In this document: positions 23,320 to 34,765 of the stretch, one piece after another
Numbering within the stretch: position 1 is the first letter of the stretch
Layout: the number at the start of each line of letters is the position of its first letter
Source of the DNA: Epinephelus fuscoguttatus
Lineage: Eukaryota > Chordata > Actinopteri > Perciformes > Serranidae
Direction: 5' to 3'
DNA: 64,000 nucleotides
NCBI RefSeq assembly: GCF_011397635.1
Contig: NC_064767.1
Span: 535,001-599,000, forward strand
The notes under the pieces: generated by a model
The model's database searches: none
Seen by the model: the letters and a program-made list of their open reading frames with translations, nothing else
What the model was told of the DNA's origin: nothing
Made by a program: the position numbers and the translations under genes

Positions 23320-26300
23320 CCCTCACTCACTGTCCTGTCCATTAAAGGCAAAAAGCCCACAAAAATAATCTTTAAAACAAAAAGAAGAAACCATCTCAGT
23401 TCATCTCTCCACTGTTCCAACAGTCACCAGCTCTGGTTTGGTTTAAATTACCCTTAATTCACCAGTTAGATGTGACAACGTGCCGCCTCAGTACACACTA
23501 ACATGACTGGTTATTTAAATGGAGTCTGGTGGGTTTGGTGATTTCAGGACTTTCTGTTCAAATAAAAAGGATCTTCCTCTTTATCCAAACAGTCTCAGAT
23601 TGTTCAGCTGTTGGTAAAGTTGTGAGCCTTAAAGGATCTGAAGTCAGTGAGGTTCGAAATATAACAATAACGTCATAGCACATCGTTAGAATATAGGTTA
23701 CAGGCGTTGAGTAACGTTAGTGCTGCTTTTTCATTTCATTAACATTTTTGGACATTTAAAAATATTTTTCACACATTTAATTGACTTTTTTGTTCTCAGA
23801 CATTTTATAAAAACAATTTTGGACATCTTAATAATATTTTTTGGATATGTGGGCTACAGCAACACTAAACCCCTGAGCTTGCCTGAGAAGGACTAAATGC
23901 ACAAAGCTGCTATTTTGAAATATCCCATGGAGAGAGACTCTCACTGCAGCCTGTTCTATTTTGTTGTGAAAATGTGGGCGTGCAGCCTCGTTCTGTGGAC
24001 GATAAACCAGGTGCAGACTTCCATCTGTGTCACCGCTGATGAGGAAATACAGCGAGTGCTGGACGGAGCAGTGAGTGACAACAACCCCGCCCACATTTAA
24101 GAGGACTGTCTGAACACACCGAGGGTCTAGGTACCATGTCTGAAGGCTTACTGCTGGTTCCAAACTCAAACTAAAACATGATGGCAGTCGATGACATCAT
24201 AGCATTAATGACTGAAGAGTTGTGATATTATGGTGAGTTGGATTAATAATATCTAAAGTAAATGTGATAGTGACTCTCCTGTCAGTTTAAAAACTTTACT
24301 CTACAGCAGGAGACGACTGTTTCCCCCTCGCTGACCCCGCCCCCTAATTGTGACCTCACAACAACAGAACAAATCAAGCTGATGTTTTAAATGTAGAGTT
24401 TTATGTGGTTCAGATGATCCTGGAGGCTGTAACCACTATAACGTCTGAACATGTCCATATTCAATATGTTTATTAATGATTGTTCTATAAATAATAATCC
24501 ATCAGGTGGTTCATCCTGCAGAATTATCATGGAAACCATGTCTGTGATGTAAACTTGACTTCCTCTTACATCATCCTGCTGAAATGTTGAGACATGGAGT
24601 CCCAGATGTGTTTGTGGTAATAATTTCACATCAGATGAATCTTTGTCGACATGACTGTAACGTCTCTGTGGTTCTTCAGTCGGTCGTCTGTCGGAGCGAG
24701 CTCACTCTGATGAGTCTCTGATGGCTGACTGTGAACATTTCAACTCTCTGCTGCAGATATCTGAACATCTGCTGACTCTCCTGGTTAATGATTTATCAGA
24801 GGAAGTTCTAACAAACGTCTGAGAGTCAGTTTGGACACACAACTTCATCATTTCACAATACAGTTATTACACAGCAAAGACAAATCATCCTGTGTCAGGA
24901 ATGATCAGGCGACAGGTGCCAGTATCAGTAAAGAAAACTCGAGTCACTTTGTGTCAAACAGGATGAAACACGTCAAGATTTCAAGTGTCAGCTCTTGACT
25001 GAGATATCAGACAGAGACCACGATTGGGAGGAGAATCATTTTATGATTAAGGTTTTATTTATTTAAACATAAAGTTGTAATATTTTAAGGACTAATGTAC
25101 CTCTAAAAAAGTTATATTTTCAAAACAGGTTGTAATAGGCAAGGCAAGAGTAATATTTAAATTATGTCTTATTTTCAGAATAAAATCACATTATTTCCAA
25201 AAAAAAAAAAAAAAGTTTTGAAAATTTTAAAATTTTTAGAGGAATGCAATATGTAGAGAAAAAAGTTGTAATATTTCAATGTAAAAGTATTTAGAAAAAA
25301 ATATTAAATTTGAGAGAAAAGTTGTTTATTTGTAACAAAAAATAATAATATTTTAAGAATAAACGCACATAAGTTTTAATATTATGAGAGTACTATTTGG
25401 ATGATGAAATATCACAGTACTTTTTTAAAAAGTTGTGTTTTGGTATAATGCAGTGTGTGTTTTTTAGAAAATATTCAAAGAAAATATAGTAATATTTAAA
25501 AAAGTGTTTAGAATCATGTTTTTAACTTGAAAGAAAATTCATTAATTTGGAAATAAAATTGCATTATTTATAGAAAAATGTTTTTAAAAAATACAATATA
25601 TATGTATAAAATATAAACATATTTTGAAAATAATATTTAATATTTTAAGAATTAACATACATAAGTTTTAGTATTATATTATTTAAAATATGTAATATTT
25701 AAAAAATAAAATCACATTATTTCTAAAACTTTTTTGTAAAATGTTATATTTTAAGAAGAATACAATATTAGGGGAAAAAAGTTGTTTTTTAACAATAAAG
25801 TTGTAATAGTAACATTTGACAATAAAGTTGCATATATATATATATGTAAAATCATAATATTTTGAAAATAAAGTTGCATTATTTTATAGAGAAAGTATTT
25901 TAAAAAAATTTGTGTGTAATATTTCCAGAAACAATATTAAGTTGTTATTTAGAATGTAGCTGTAAATTTGATAAAAAGATTTTCCATAATAAAGTTCTGA
26001 TATTTTGATTATTTTTTTTTTTTTTTACAGAAACTTCTCATCATATTCAGTGAATAAAGACAAAAAATTTGGACTTGTTTCTCATAGGATTAAAAATGAA
26101 TGAATTCATATTTTTGTATCTCTAACAGCGGTGCTAACACCTTAAAGTCGTAAAGTGGTGTATATATTGAAACGCCTCCTGCTGGTTGTTTTGTGTTGCT
26201 GCAGTCTGAAGGAGCCTCCACTGATGAAGGGCTGCTGGGAGCCGAACCTGAAGCTCAGAGAGGCCCAGAGACTGTTCGAGGACCAGATCATCGGACCTGA

Positions 26301-28330
26301 GTCCATCGCCAACATCGGAGGTCAGCGTAGTTTAGTTTGACCTCCTGTCACAGCTGGACGATGAAGACGATGAAGAAGACTGAGAGCTGACACGTGTTTG
26401 TCTCTTCTGTCCGCAGACGTTTTGTTCGCTGGAACAGCTGATGGGAAAATCGTGAAGCTGGTCGGTCGAAGAATTCACACGGTGACGAGACTCGGAAAAC
26501 TTCCCTGTGGTGAGATAAATGTTGAGTCTAAATAAGTTAATTTAGTTATTAAGTTAAATTAGTTTAATCTAGTTAATCTTAATCTTTTTGTTTTAGTTCA
26601 GGTTCTAGTTTAGTTTAGTTTAGTCCAGGTTCTAGTTTAGTGTAGTTTAGTCCAGGTTCTAGTTTAGTGTAGTTTAGTTCAGGTTCTAGTTTAGTGTAGT
26701 TTAGTTTAGTTTAGTTTAGTTTAGTTTAGTTTAGTTTAGTTTAGTTCAGGTTCAAGTTTAGTTTGGTTCAGGTTCTAGTTTAGTTTGGTTTAGTTTAGTT
26801 CATTTCAGGTTCTTGTTTAGTTTAGTTTAGTTTAGTTTAGTTTAGTTTAGTTTAGTTCATTTCAGGTTCTTGTTTAGTTTAGTTTAGTTTAGTTTAGTTC
26901 ATTTCAGGTTCTAGTTTAGTTTGGTTTAGTTTAGTTTAGTTCAGGTTCTAGTTTAGTTTAGTTTAGTTTAGTTTAGTTTAGTTTAGTTCAGTTTAGTTCC
27001 GGTTCTAGTTTAGTTTAGTTCATTTCAGGTTCTTGTTTAGTTTAGTTTAGTTTAGTTCATTTCAGGTTCTAGTTTAGTTTGGTTTAGTTTAGTTCATTTC
27101 AGGTTCTTGTTTAGTTTGGTTTAGTTTAGTTTAGTTCAGGTTCTAGTTTAGTTTAGTTTAGTTTAGTTCAGTTTAGTTCCGGTTCTAGTTTAGTTTAGTT
27201 CAGGTTCAGGTTCAAGTTTAGTTTAGTTCAGGTTCTAGTTTAGTTTGGTTTAGTTTAGTTCAGGTTCTCGTTTAGTTTAGTTTAGTTTAGTTTAGTTTAG
27301 TTTAGTTCAGGTTCAAGTTTAGTTTAGTTTAGTTTTATGTTTAGTTTTTGGTTCAATTCAATTTAATTTAGTTTGACTGGGTTAATTTTGTTTAGTTTTT
27401 ATTGTAATTTTCAATTTAGTTTAGTGTTGTTTTTTCAATTTATCTTTAGCTGAAGATAAAATGTCCCTCAGTGACCTTTGACCTCATCTCATGTGGACAC
27501 TGTGAGAAATCAATCTGTGACACGATGACGCTGCTCCAACCGTCTACTTCCTGTTCACTGTTTCAACACTAAACACACAGACTGAGAACACCACGTCCTG
27601 TAAACACACACTGTCTCACCTCAGTCTGGCTGTCTCACCTCAGTCTGGCTGTCTCACCCCAACAGTCCGTCCGTTTCATTTCAAATCACAGAACACTACA
27701 ACACAGGTTCTTTTATTGTGAAACAGGAAGTGAGTGCAGTGTTTGCTCTGTGTGCAGCTGTGTCACATTAACAACTCAACGGTCAGTTAGACGATTAGGA
27801 GGAACTTATTTTGGCGGTTCTTCAAACAGGAAGCTGACTGATAACGACTAACTGTTGGTCTGGGACAGTTTAACCCCAGAAATCCTTCGTTCGGTTTCAG
27901 ATTCACTGCGTCGTCAGGTTTCAGCATTAAAACATAAGAAATGTAAAAACTGACAGTTTGAAGATCTTTTTTGTTTTTCAATGAGAATATGTGTGAAAAT
28001 ACACTTGAACATGAATCTGACAAATTATTAGCAAAAACATTTCACTGACACATGACTTCAGTGATTCAACATTAAAATCTGCCAGTAATTATTATTATTT
28101 CAATATCTCAGTATTAAATAAACAGAGTTTGGTTATTGTCTCAGGATGATACTGTCTGTCTGTCTGTGTGTCTGTGTGTCTGTCTGTGTGTCTGTCTGTC
28201 TGTGTGTGTGTCTGTGTGTCTGTCTGTGTGTCTGTCTGTCTGTCTGTGTGTCTGTGTGTGTGTGTGTGTCTGTCTGTCTGTGTGTCTGTGTGTGTGTCTG
28301 TGTGTCTGTCTGTCTGTGTGTCTGTCTGTG

Positions 28331-28361
<31 letters not shown>

Positions 28362-31300
28362 GTGTGTCTGTCTGTGTGTTTGTCTGTCTGTCTGTCTGTG
28401 TGTCTGTCTGTCTGTCTGTCTGTCTGTGTGTCTGTCTGTGTGTCTGTCTGTCTGTGTGTGTGTGTCTGTCTGTGTGTCTGTCTGTGTGTCTGTCTGTCTG
28501 TCTGTCTGTGTGTCTGTCTGTGTGTGTGTCTGTCTGTCTGTGTGTCTGTGTGTCTGTGTGTGTGTCTGTCTGTGTGTCTGTCTGTCTGTCTGTGTGTCTG
28601 TCTGTGTGTCTGTGTGTCTGTGTGTGTGTCTGTCTGTCTGTGTGTCTGTGTGTGTGTCTGTCTGTGTGTCCGTCTGGTTCTCAGCCTGACAATAGAGGAT
28701 CTAATGTACATTTAATTTTTCATATGAAGCTCTTACAGTTTCCTGCTGTGTGAGCATGAAGTTTGAGATGAATGTATGAGGACTCTTGGTGAACGTGTGA
28801 GTCAGACATGGTGATGATGACTCCATTACAGGCTCCAGAGAGGATGAGCCCACCTGTGGGAGGCCACTGGGGATCAAGGTGGGACCCAACGGGACTCTGA
28901 TTGTGGCCGACGCCTACCTGGGAGTGTTTGAGGTCAACCCCACCACAGGTCAGAGACCACACACACACACACACACAAGTAATAAAACAAGACGAATATA
29001 AAGGTCAGAAAATAAACGTCAGGACTCGACGTATGAAAAGATAAAATATTATAATGAAAACAATATCAACAGCAACAAAAATCAAATTAAACATTTCAGA
29101 ACAGCAAAAATTTAAGTTACGTCCACGTGAGAGTCAACGATAAACTGATTAGATTTTAATGGTTAAAGGTCACTGTGATCTTGCTTGGGTCTCATTTACA
29201 TGAATGAAATATGTCAAGAAGGTTGTGGCCAGAGGTCACTGTGACCTTGCGTCCATCTCATTTTGTGAATGCAATATCCCAAGAGCACCTTGGGGGCATC
29301 TCTTAAAATTTGGCACAAACGTCCATTTTGGTGGTTAGAAGTCACTGTGACCTTGTGTCTATCTCATTGATGTGAACACAACATTTTACAAAAGTCTTAA
29401 CGGAAGTTCCTCAAATTTGGCACAAACGGCCACTTGGACTCAAGAAGGAAGGATTAGAATTTGTTGGTCAGAGGTCACTGTGACCTTGCACCCATCTCAT
29501 TTTGTGAACACAATATCCCAATAGCACCTTGGGGGCATCTCTTAAAATTTGGCACAAACGTCCATTTGGACTCAGTGATGAACTGATTAAAATTTGGTGT
29601 CAGACATGGCTGTAAACTGTAACTGTGCTGGTTCGTAGAGGCATCCAGCAGCGAGGCAGTGATTCTAGTTTGGATATTGTTTTTCTGGGCTTGTTTGTTT
29701 GTTTGTGTGTTTGTTTGTGTGTGTGTGTACATGTAATCAGATCCTACCTCTGGATGTTTGTGACACGTGTGCCCTCTCTGTGGTGGTTTCCTGTGTAGGT
29801 GAAGCGACTCGGTTGGTGACGGGTGGTCAGGTGGTTGCCGGCAGGAAGCTGTCATTCATCAACGACGTGGCGGTGACGCAGGACGGGAAGAAGGTGTACT
29901 TCACCGACTCCAGCAGCAGGTGGCAGCGCAGAGACTACCTGAACCTCATCATGGAGGCCACGGCCGACGGACGGTACGATTAACGCCATGACTCACCGTA
30001 ACCTCTCCGACAGGCGGGGCCTTTGTTAGAGACACCAGAGGCTTTGCTTTAGATCCAATCATATTTCACTGAGTACTTCCTGTTTTAATTTGTTGATGGT
30101 AGAAACACTTCCTGCATGTTTACCTGCTGTCTCCATTAATTTATTATAATATCTGTTTCCACACCCATATATGGAAGAAAATGTAGAATAATCGAAGACA
30201 GAAATAAAATACGTAAATATTTATTTTAGTTTTATTCTCAAAGTATGTAATGAGTATTATTATTCATTATATATATTTAGTATTTTGAAAAATCTTTGGT
30301 CTTTATAGCCAAAAGGTACAAAATGATAAATTCATTTTAATTTTATTTTGCAGTAGTTGAATTCAAATATAATTTATCAAATAAATTACACTGATATTTA
30401 GAAAAATCATGGACAGATCAATTGATGATATTCAAACAAAAGTAAAAAAAGAATAATTTTGGAATCCACCGTGTTGTTTTTCACTTTTTTATTTATTTAT
30501 TTTCATGATATTATTTATTTATTTTAAAAAAAGCTTTTACATATATTTTTTTCTTATTCTGTTTTTGTTATTATGACTGAGAGATACAAATGATAAATTA
30601 AGAAGTAATTATATTTTATTATTCATTAGTTGAATTTAAATTTAATTATTCAAGTTCTAATCATGTTTAAATTAAATCAACGGATTCACTGATTTAATTT
30701 AAACATGATAAAAGTCCAGAATCCACTGTGGGTTTGTTTTTTTAAATATCACATTTTTTTCATAATGAATCAATAATAGCATTAATGAACAGTTTAAATC
30801 CGGACACAGTTTGTGAATCGCTGCTGAAGAACTTGACCACTTCCTGTAGGTGTTTCACAATAAAAGCCTTGCTGAGTTGTTGTGTGTTGTTTCCTGTCAG
30901 AGTGTTGGAGTACGACACGGAGAGCCGGGAGCTGACGGTGGTGATGGAGAACCTTCGATTCCCAAACGGGCTCCACCTACTGCCTGACGAGGAGTCGGTG
31001 CTGGTGGCCGAGACCACCATGGCTCGGATACGCAGGTAAACACACCTGATCCTGATCCACCTGGACCTGACTGAACCACCTGTCTGCACATGGCTCCAAG
31101 TTTTATTATTCTGTTAATTCAACAGTCGGCAGAATAAACACATGTATTCTTCTAAATTCAGATGAAACAAAACCAGCTTATTGTAAGCATGTGACCTGGA
31201 GTCAGCAGGTGTCAGCTCAGGTGTGACAGCTCAGGTGTGACAGCTCAGGTGTAACAGCTTAGTTGTAACAGCTCAGGTGTGTCAGCTCAGGTGTGATAGC

Positions 31301-33138
31301 TCAGGTGTAACAGCTCAGGTGTGACAGCTTAGTTGTAACAGCTCAGGTGTGACAGCTCAGGTGTGACAGCTTAGTTGTAACAGCTCAGGTGTGACAGCTC
31401 AGGTGTGACAGCTCAGGTGTGACAGCTCAGGTGTGACAGCTCAGGTGTGACAGCTCAGGTGTGACAGCTCAGGTGTAACAGCTTAGTTGTAACAGCTCAG
31501 GTGTGACAGCTCAGGTGTGACAGCTTAGTTGTAACAGCTCAGGTGTGACAGCTCAGGTGTGACAGCTCAGGTGTGTCAGCTCAGGTGTGTCAGCTCAGGT
31601 GTGACAGCTCAGGTATAACAGCTCAGGTGTGACAGCTCAGGTGTGACAGCTCAAGTTACAGCCTGATTCAAACTGCTTCACATGATGAAATAAAAATAGA
31701 AATTATAATTACTATATGTGTAGATAAGGATCTCGTAATTACGAGATAAGGTGTCTAATTTTTTTATCCAGTGAATGCAATGCGCTTCCGTAGTATCTGA
31801 CAAAGGGTTATTTAAATCTATCTGATCTATATTGATCTATCTATATGTATGTGTGTGTGTGTGTGTGTATGTGTGTATATATATTTAGCCTGGTCAAATT
31901 TAAAATAACCCAGGACACAAACTAATTTACGGGATCTTTATTTCTCCGAATACTCTTTAAAAAAAAAAGAGAGTAGTATTAAATTATCTTGGAAAGTTCA
32001 ATTTGGTTTAGGGTTAACAAAGATTTCATTCACAAACAAAAATGGACATCTTCAGGCATGAAGAGCCTCACTTCAAGTAATATCTTACTCTTCAAAACTC
32101 AAAGGATTTCACCTATCTCGGTACACAACGTTTCTGACTCAAAGTGCATTAATGCCAGTGCATTAACAACTCATGAACAACTTTATGTAAATACACGAAA
32201 ATACATGAGAATGCATGAAAATGCATGAACAACTGTAGCGGTAGCTCTTCTGCTAAACAAAATAAAAGAAATAAACAAAATTCACATACAGTTATTTCCA
32301 CAGAATATGAAACATTAGTACATTAATATGAAATGAAATCATACAGCCCATTAATATACTTACAACACTTTATCTCTGTACTAACTCAGATCCACATCAT
32401 GTGGCGACAGGCCGTCAAACTCATGCAGCTCTACACACGAAAATAAACATCATTTTCAGTAAAAGTGCACAACTAGTGAAAGTTTTCCAGCATGAACAAT
32501 AGCAAAATGTAACTCTGTAAACTGAATTAACAATACTTTCAGCATGTGTTAACCTGACATCTTAATTACTTACTCCGCGACCAAGCACATGTACTCAAAA
32601 TCTGTAAACATCCGAATGACTACGTCGCTATCTGCGGTAAACATTACATGTTACACTTCTATACGATCTCAAAAGTGATCATCTGTCAAGCGTTTCATAC
32701 AGAAAGTAACATTCTAAACATATTTACCCACTCGAAAAACAACAAATATCCCTTCTGGTGAACAGGTGAGTCTCTCTCTCCAAGCGGATGCTGCTCATCA
32801 CTTCCTGTTTCTGGTCCGCGATTCTCACTCTCTCACGCGATCTCCTATAGAACACCTCACAGTCTGGGGCACAGTGCCATCTAGTGGCTTTAGTGTGAAC
32901 TCTTATTTCCACTTGGCTACATATATATCTGTATATACAGATGATGAAAATGATGTGGTCCTGTGCTAAAGGTCACATGATGTTATATATATTACAAATG
33001 TCAATCAACAGTATATATGATGAAAGTTATGTAACGATCTCTGTGATAGATGAAGATGTCGGCTCTCTTTGTTGCCACAGAAACGAGCTGCCGGCCTGGT
33101 TCTACCCACATGAAGTGTGTGTGTGTGTGTGTGTGTGT

Positions 33139-33174
<36 letters not shown>

Positions 33175-34765
33175 TTCAGTGGGAGGTGTAGTGGACTCGT
33201 CAGCTTATTTTCATCCTGCCTGCTGTGACAGAGACAGTTTGAACTGTTTGACTGTATAAATATGTTTTAATATTTAACCCCGACCTGTCCAGGCTCTGTG
33301 TTCACTATATATACCTGGTTTATATAAAACACATCAGCGTAGGTGTAAACAGATATGAGGACATTCTTACAGCTGTTTAACTGTGTTGTTTTTATTATCT
33401 GTTTATACAGAAAAATAAATCAACAAATAAGATAAAATAACAACATTTAAGAAAATAGTAAAAATACAAACAAAAGAAGATGAAAGGTGATTTGTTAAAT
33501 ACAATATAAATAAAATTAGACAAAGTAAAGAGTTGGTTGATAAATACGCTCAATATAAAATAAACAGTTCCACCATGAAGCACTTTTAAACTGCTGATGA
33601 CATATTTTATATTATTTAATATTATTTCTGGTCACCAGTCAGACTGTGTGAGGACAGACTGGAGCTGTTGTGTCCTCACTGTTCGTCTCAGAGGACACGT
33701 CTTTGTGTTTCTGTATCAGAGTCCACGTTGCCGGTCTGAACAAAGGTGGGATGGACACGTTCATCGACAACCTGCCTGGTTTCCCTGACAACATCCGCCC
33801 GAGCTCGACCGGAGGTTACTGGGTGGCCATGTCGGCGGTGCGGCCCAACCCCGGCTTCTCCATGCTGGACTTCCTGTCCCAGAGACCCTGGATCAAGAAA
33901 CTCATCTTCAAGGTGAAAAGACACAGCGACAGAGACAGAGACAGAGACAGACCAGGTCCAGGTCCAGCTGCTCCTGGACCTTCAGGGAAACTTTCAGGAC
34001 CCAGAAAGTTTTTATGTCTTTGTTCAGGAGACGCTGGTCTCCAGATCAGCCAGTCAGTGTGAAGCACCGATCAGTGTAGATGAGCTATGTTCAAAGAGAC
34101 AATAACAACCTGTAGGTGTCCTCGTAGAGACAATAACAACCTGTAGGTGTCCTCGTAGAGATGATAACAACCTGTAGGTGTCCTCTTAGTGACATTAAAA
34201 ATTCTCAGGTGCCCTGTTAAAAACAATAGTGACCCGCAGGTGTCATAACCTGCATGTGTCCTTGGAGAGACGATAACTGTGTTCATCATAAGAAACAACA
34301 GTCTTGAATGTCCTGTCGTCTGATTGGCTGTCTGTCGTCTCGTGGAGGCGGCGCTTTGAGAGGCTGTAAATGTTTTCCAGGAGTCCTGCAGTTTTTACAT
34401 CCGACACTTTTCAGACCAGGAAATCTGAACAAACCAAGAAGGTTCTGCAGAGTTTGATTTTCAGATCCTGTGATGTAATAACCTTCTTTCCGTCTTTGTA
34501 ACCTTCATCCTGCCTTCCTATCTCCTTCCTCCCTTCCCTCCTCCCTCCTCTGCAGCTCTTCAGTCAGGACGTCCTGGTGAAGTTCGTCCCTCGGTACAGC
34601 CTGGTGGCGGAGCTCCATGAAGGTGGCGTCTGCACACGGAGCTTCCACGACCCCAACGGCCTGGTGGCGGCTTATGTCAGTGAAGTCCACGAACATGATG
34701 GGAGCCTGTACATCGGCTCCTTCCGCTCGCCGTACATTGCCAAACTTGACCTGCGCAAGGTTTAA
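20021..34765 (+). CDS. apmap: Adipocyte plasma membrane-associated protein (APMAP)
   Basis: Single-pass type II membrane protein with an extracytoplasmic strictosidine-synthase-like six-bladed beta-propeller; arylesterase activity is reported for mammalian APMAP. Exons: 20021-20112, 22368-22484, 26205-26320, 26417-26509, 28832-28948, 29799-29973, 30901-31035, 33720-33912, 34556-34765, all phases consistent, 415 codons plus TAA; the human protein is about 416. Residues 1-35 are cytosolic, about 40-60 form a leucine-rich membrane segment, and ESPIQPDVF begins the outer part. Signature blocks: [29 protein letters not shown] (NGT glycosylation sequon), [95 protein letters not shown]. Intron 5 has CA repeats after its donor and GT repeats before its acceptor. 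It lies tail-to-tail with cystatin F. Very secure. Confidence 0.96.
20763..20813 (-). other. Hammerhead-ribozyme-like fold-back
   Basis: Read on the minus strand, GGGTTACA pairs with TGTAACCC (outer stem). CCC can pair with GGG, and GGC..GCC forms a second stem between CGAAGA and GAAA. This resembles hammerhead topology (CUGANGA, stem II, GAAA), but the first core has C in place of U and there is an extra A before stem II. It is therefore hammerhead-like at best and may be only a palindromic fold-back. Confidence 0.35.
20822..21093 (+). repeat. 45-bp tandem repeat, about 6 copies
   Basis: Each unit contains GTTACAGTTACACCCTGAAG, AAGGCTAACCC and TAACCCTCAGCAC. Two adjacent TAACCC words look telomere-like but do not extend. 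The unit repeats the fold-back's GTTACACCC-GAAGAAGGC arm in the opposite orientation. The open frames through it are artefacts. Confidence 0.9.
21123..22367 (+). other. Remainder of APMAP intron 1
   Basis: No exon or recognisable element was identified. The phrase AGGACYRAGGATTGATCCCT occurs twice (near 21638 and 22278), suggesting a local duplication. Confidence 0.4.
23167..23378 (+). mobile_element. tRNA-derived SINE in APMAP intron 2
   Basis: It starts GGGGGCGTCGGTAGCGTAGT (A-box-like), with a B-box-like GCGGGTTTGAGTC about 50 bases later. A (CT)n expansion and a tail ATTAAAGGCAAAAAGCCCAC follow, then an A-rich end. The same layout is seen at 48797 and, eroded, at 18609, so this is a multicopy family. 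Confidence 0.7.
23379..26204 (+). other. APMAP intron 2, AT-rich remainder
   Basis: About 25020-26130 is a strongly A/T-rich, diverged repeat-like block of AATATTT/AAAGTTGTAATATTT phrases. No coding exon or identifiable transposon is seen. Confidence 0.5.
26585..27345. repeat. (TTTAG)n pentamer array
   Basis: About 760 bases of TTTAG/TTTGG repeats punctuated by GTTCAGGTTCTAGTTTAG-like phrases, in APMAP intron 4. Higher-order units of roughly 50-100 bases are visible but irregular. Confidence 0.9.
27346..28149 (+). other. APMAP intron 4, unique part
   Basis: Includes a short tandem GTCTCACCTCAGTCTGGCT at about 27613-27650. I see no exon or mobile element. Confidence 0.4.
28150..28672. repeat. 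TCTG/TGTG microsatellite
   Basis: About 520 bases of mixed TGTC and TGTG words in APMAP intron 4, composed like the array at the window start. The open frames on both strands are artefacts. Confidence 0.95.
28958..28977 (+). repeat. (CA)n near APMAP intron 5 donor
   Basis: Ten CA-type units starting nine bases into the intron. A GT-rich tract (about 29704-29728) lies about 70 bases before the acceptor of the same intron. Confidence 0.9.
29150..29610 (+). repeat. Diverged tandem dispersed repeat
   Basis: Three to four diverged units carrying GGTCACTGTGACCTTG, CATCTCATTTTGTGAA, CAATATCCCAAGAGCACCTT and AAATTTGGCACAAACG. From memory this GTGACCTTG/TTGGCACAAACG block is a widespread teleost repeat that occurs in tandem. 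No coding potential. Confidence 0.7.
29974..30900 (+). other. APMAP intron 6, AT-rich
   Basis: Mostly AT-rich sequence with no recognisable element; the acceptor CTGTCAG ends at 30900. Confidence 0.4.
31205..31660. repeat. 14-bp minisatellite, about 32 copies
   Basis: Units of ACAGCTCAGGTGTG with TTAGTTGTA variants that recur at intervals, giving a partial higher-order pattern. In APMAP intron 7. Confidence 0.93.
31661..33719 (+). other. Remainder of APMAP intron 7
   Basis: Holds an 18-bp perfect palindrome ATCTCGTAATTACGAGAT at 31729-31746, short (TG)n tracts near 31852 and 33117-33168, and a CTCF-like motif at 32874-32887. No exon was recognised between exons 7 and 8. Confidence 0.4.
32874..32887 (-). 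promoter_or_regulatory. CTCF-like motif
   Basis: On the minus strand CCACTAGATGGCAC satisfies the degenerate CTCF core consensus at all positions. It is intronic. It could be a repeat-borne chance match. Confidence 0.35.
34098..34240 (+). repeat. About 31-bp tandem repeat in APMAP intron 8
   Basis: Three clear units of AGACAATAACAACCTGTAGG plus TGTCCTCGTAG, with two weaker ones to the right. The unit is short and non-coding. Confidence 0.75.

Noticed and set aside
28133-28753. Four frames of 173-205 codons (C/V/S-rich or T/D/R/Q-rich)
   Set aside because: Microsatellite artefacts inside APMAP intron 4.
31729-31746. 18-bp palindrome ATCTCGTAATTACGAGAT as an operator
   Set aside because: Isolated in a long AT-rich intron; similar CTCGTAATTACGAG words are, from memory, common in fish repeats.
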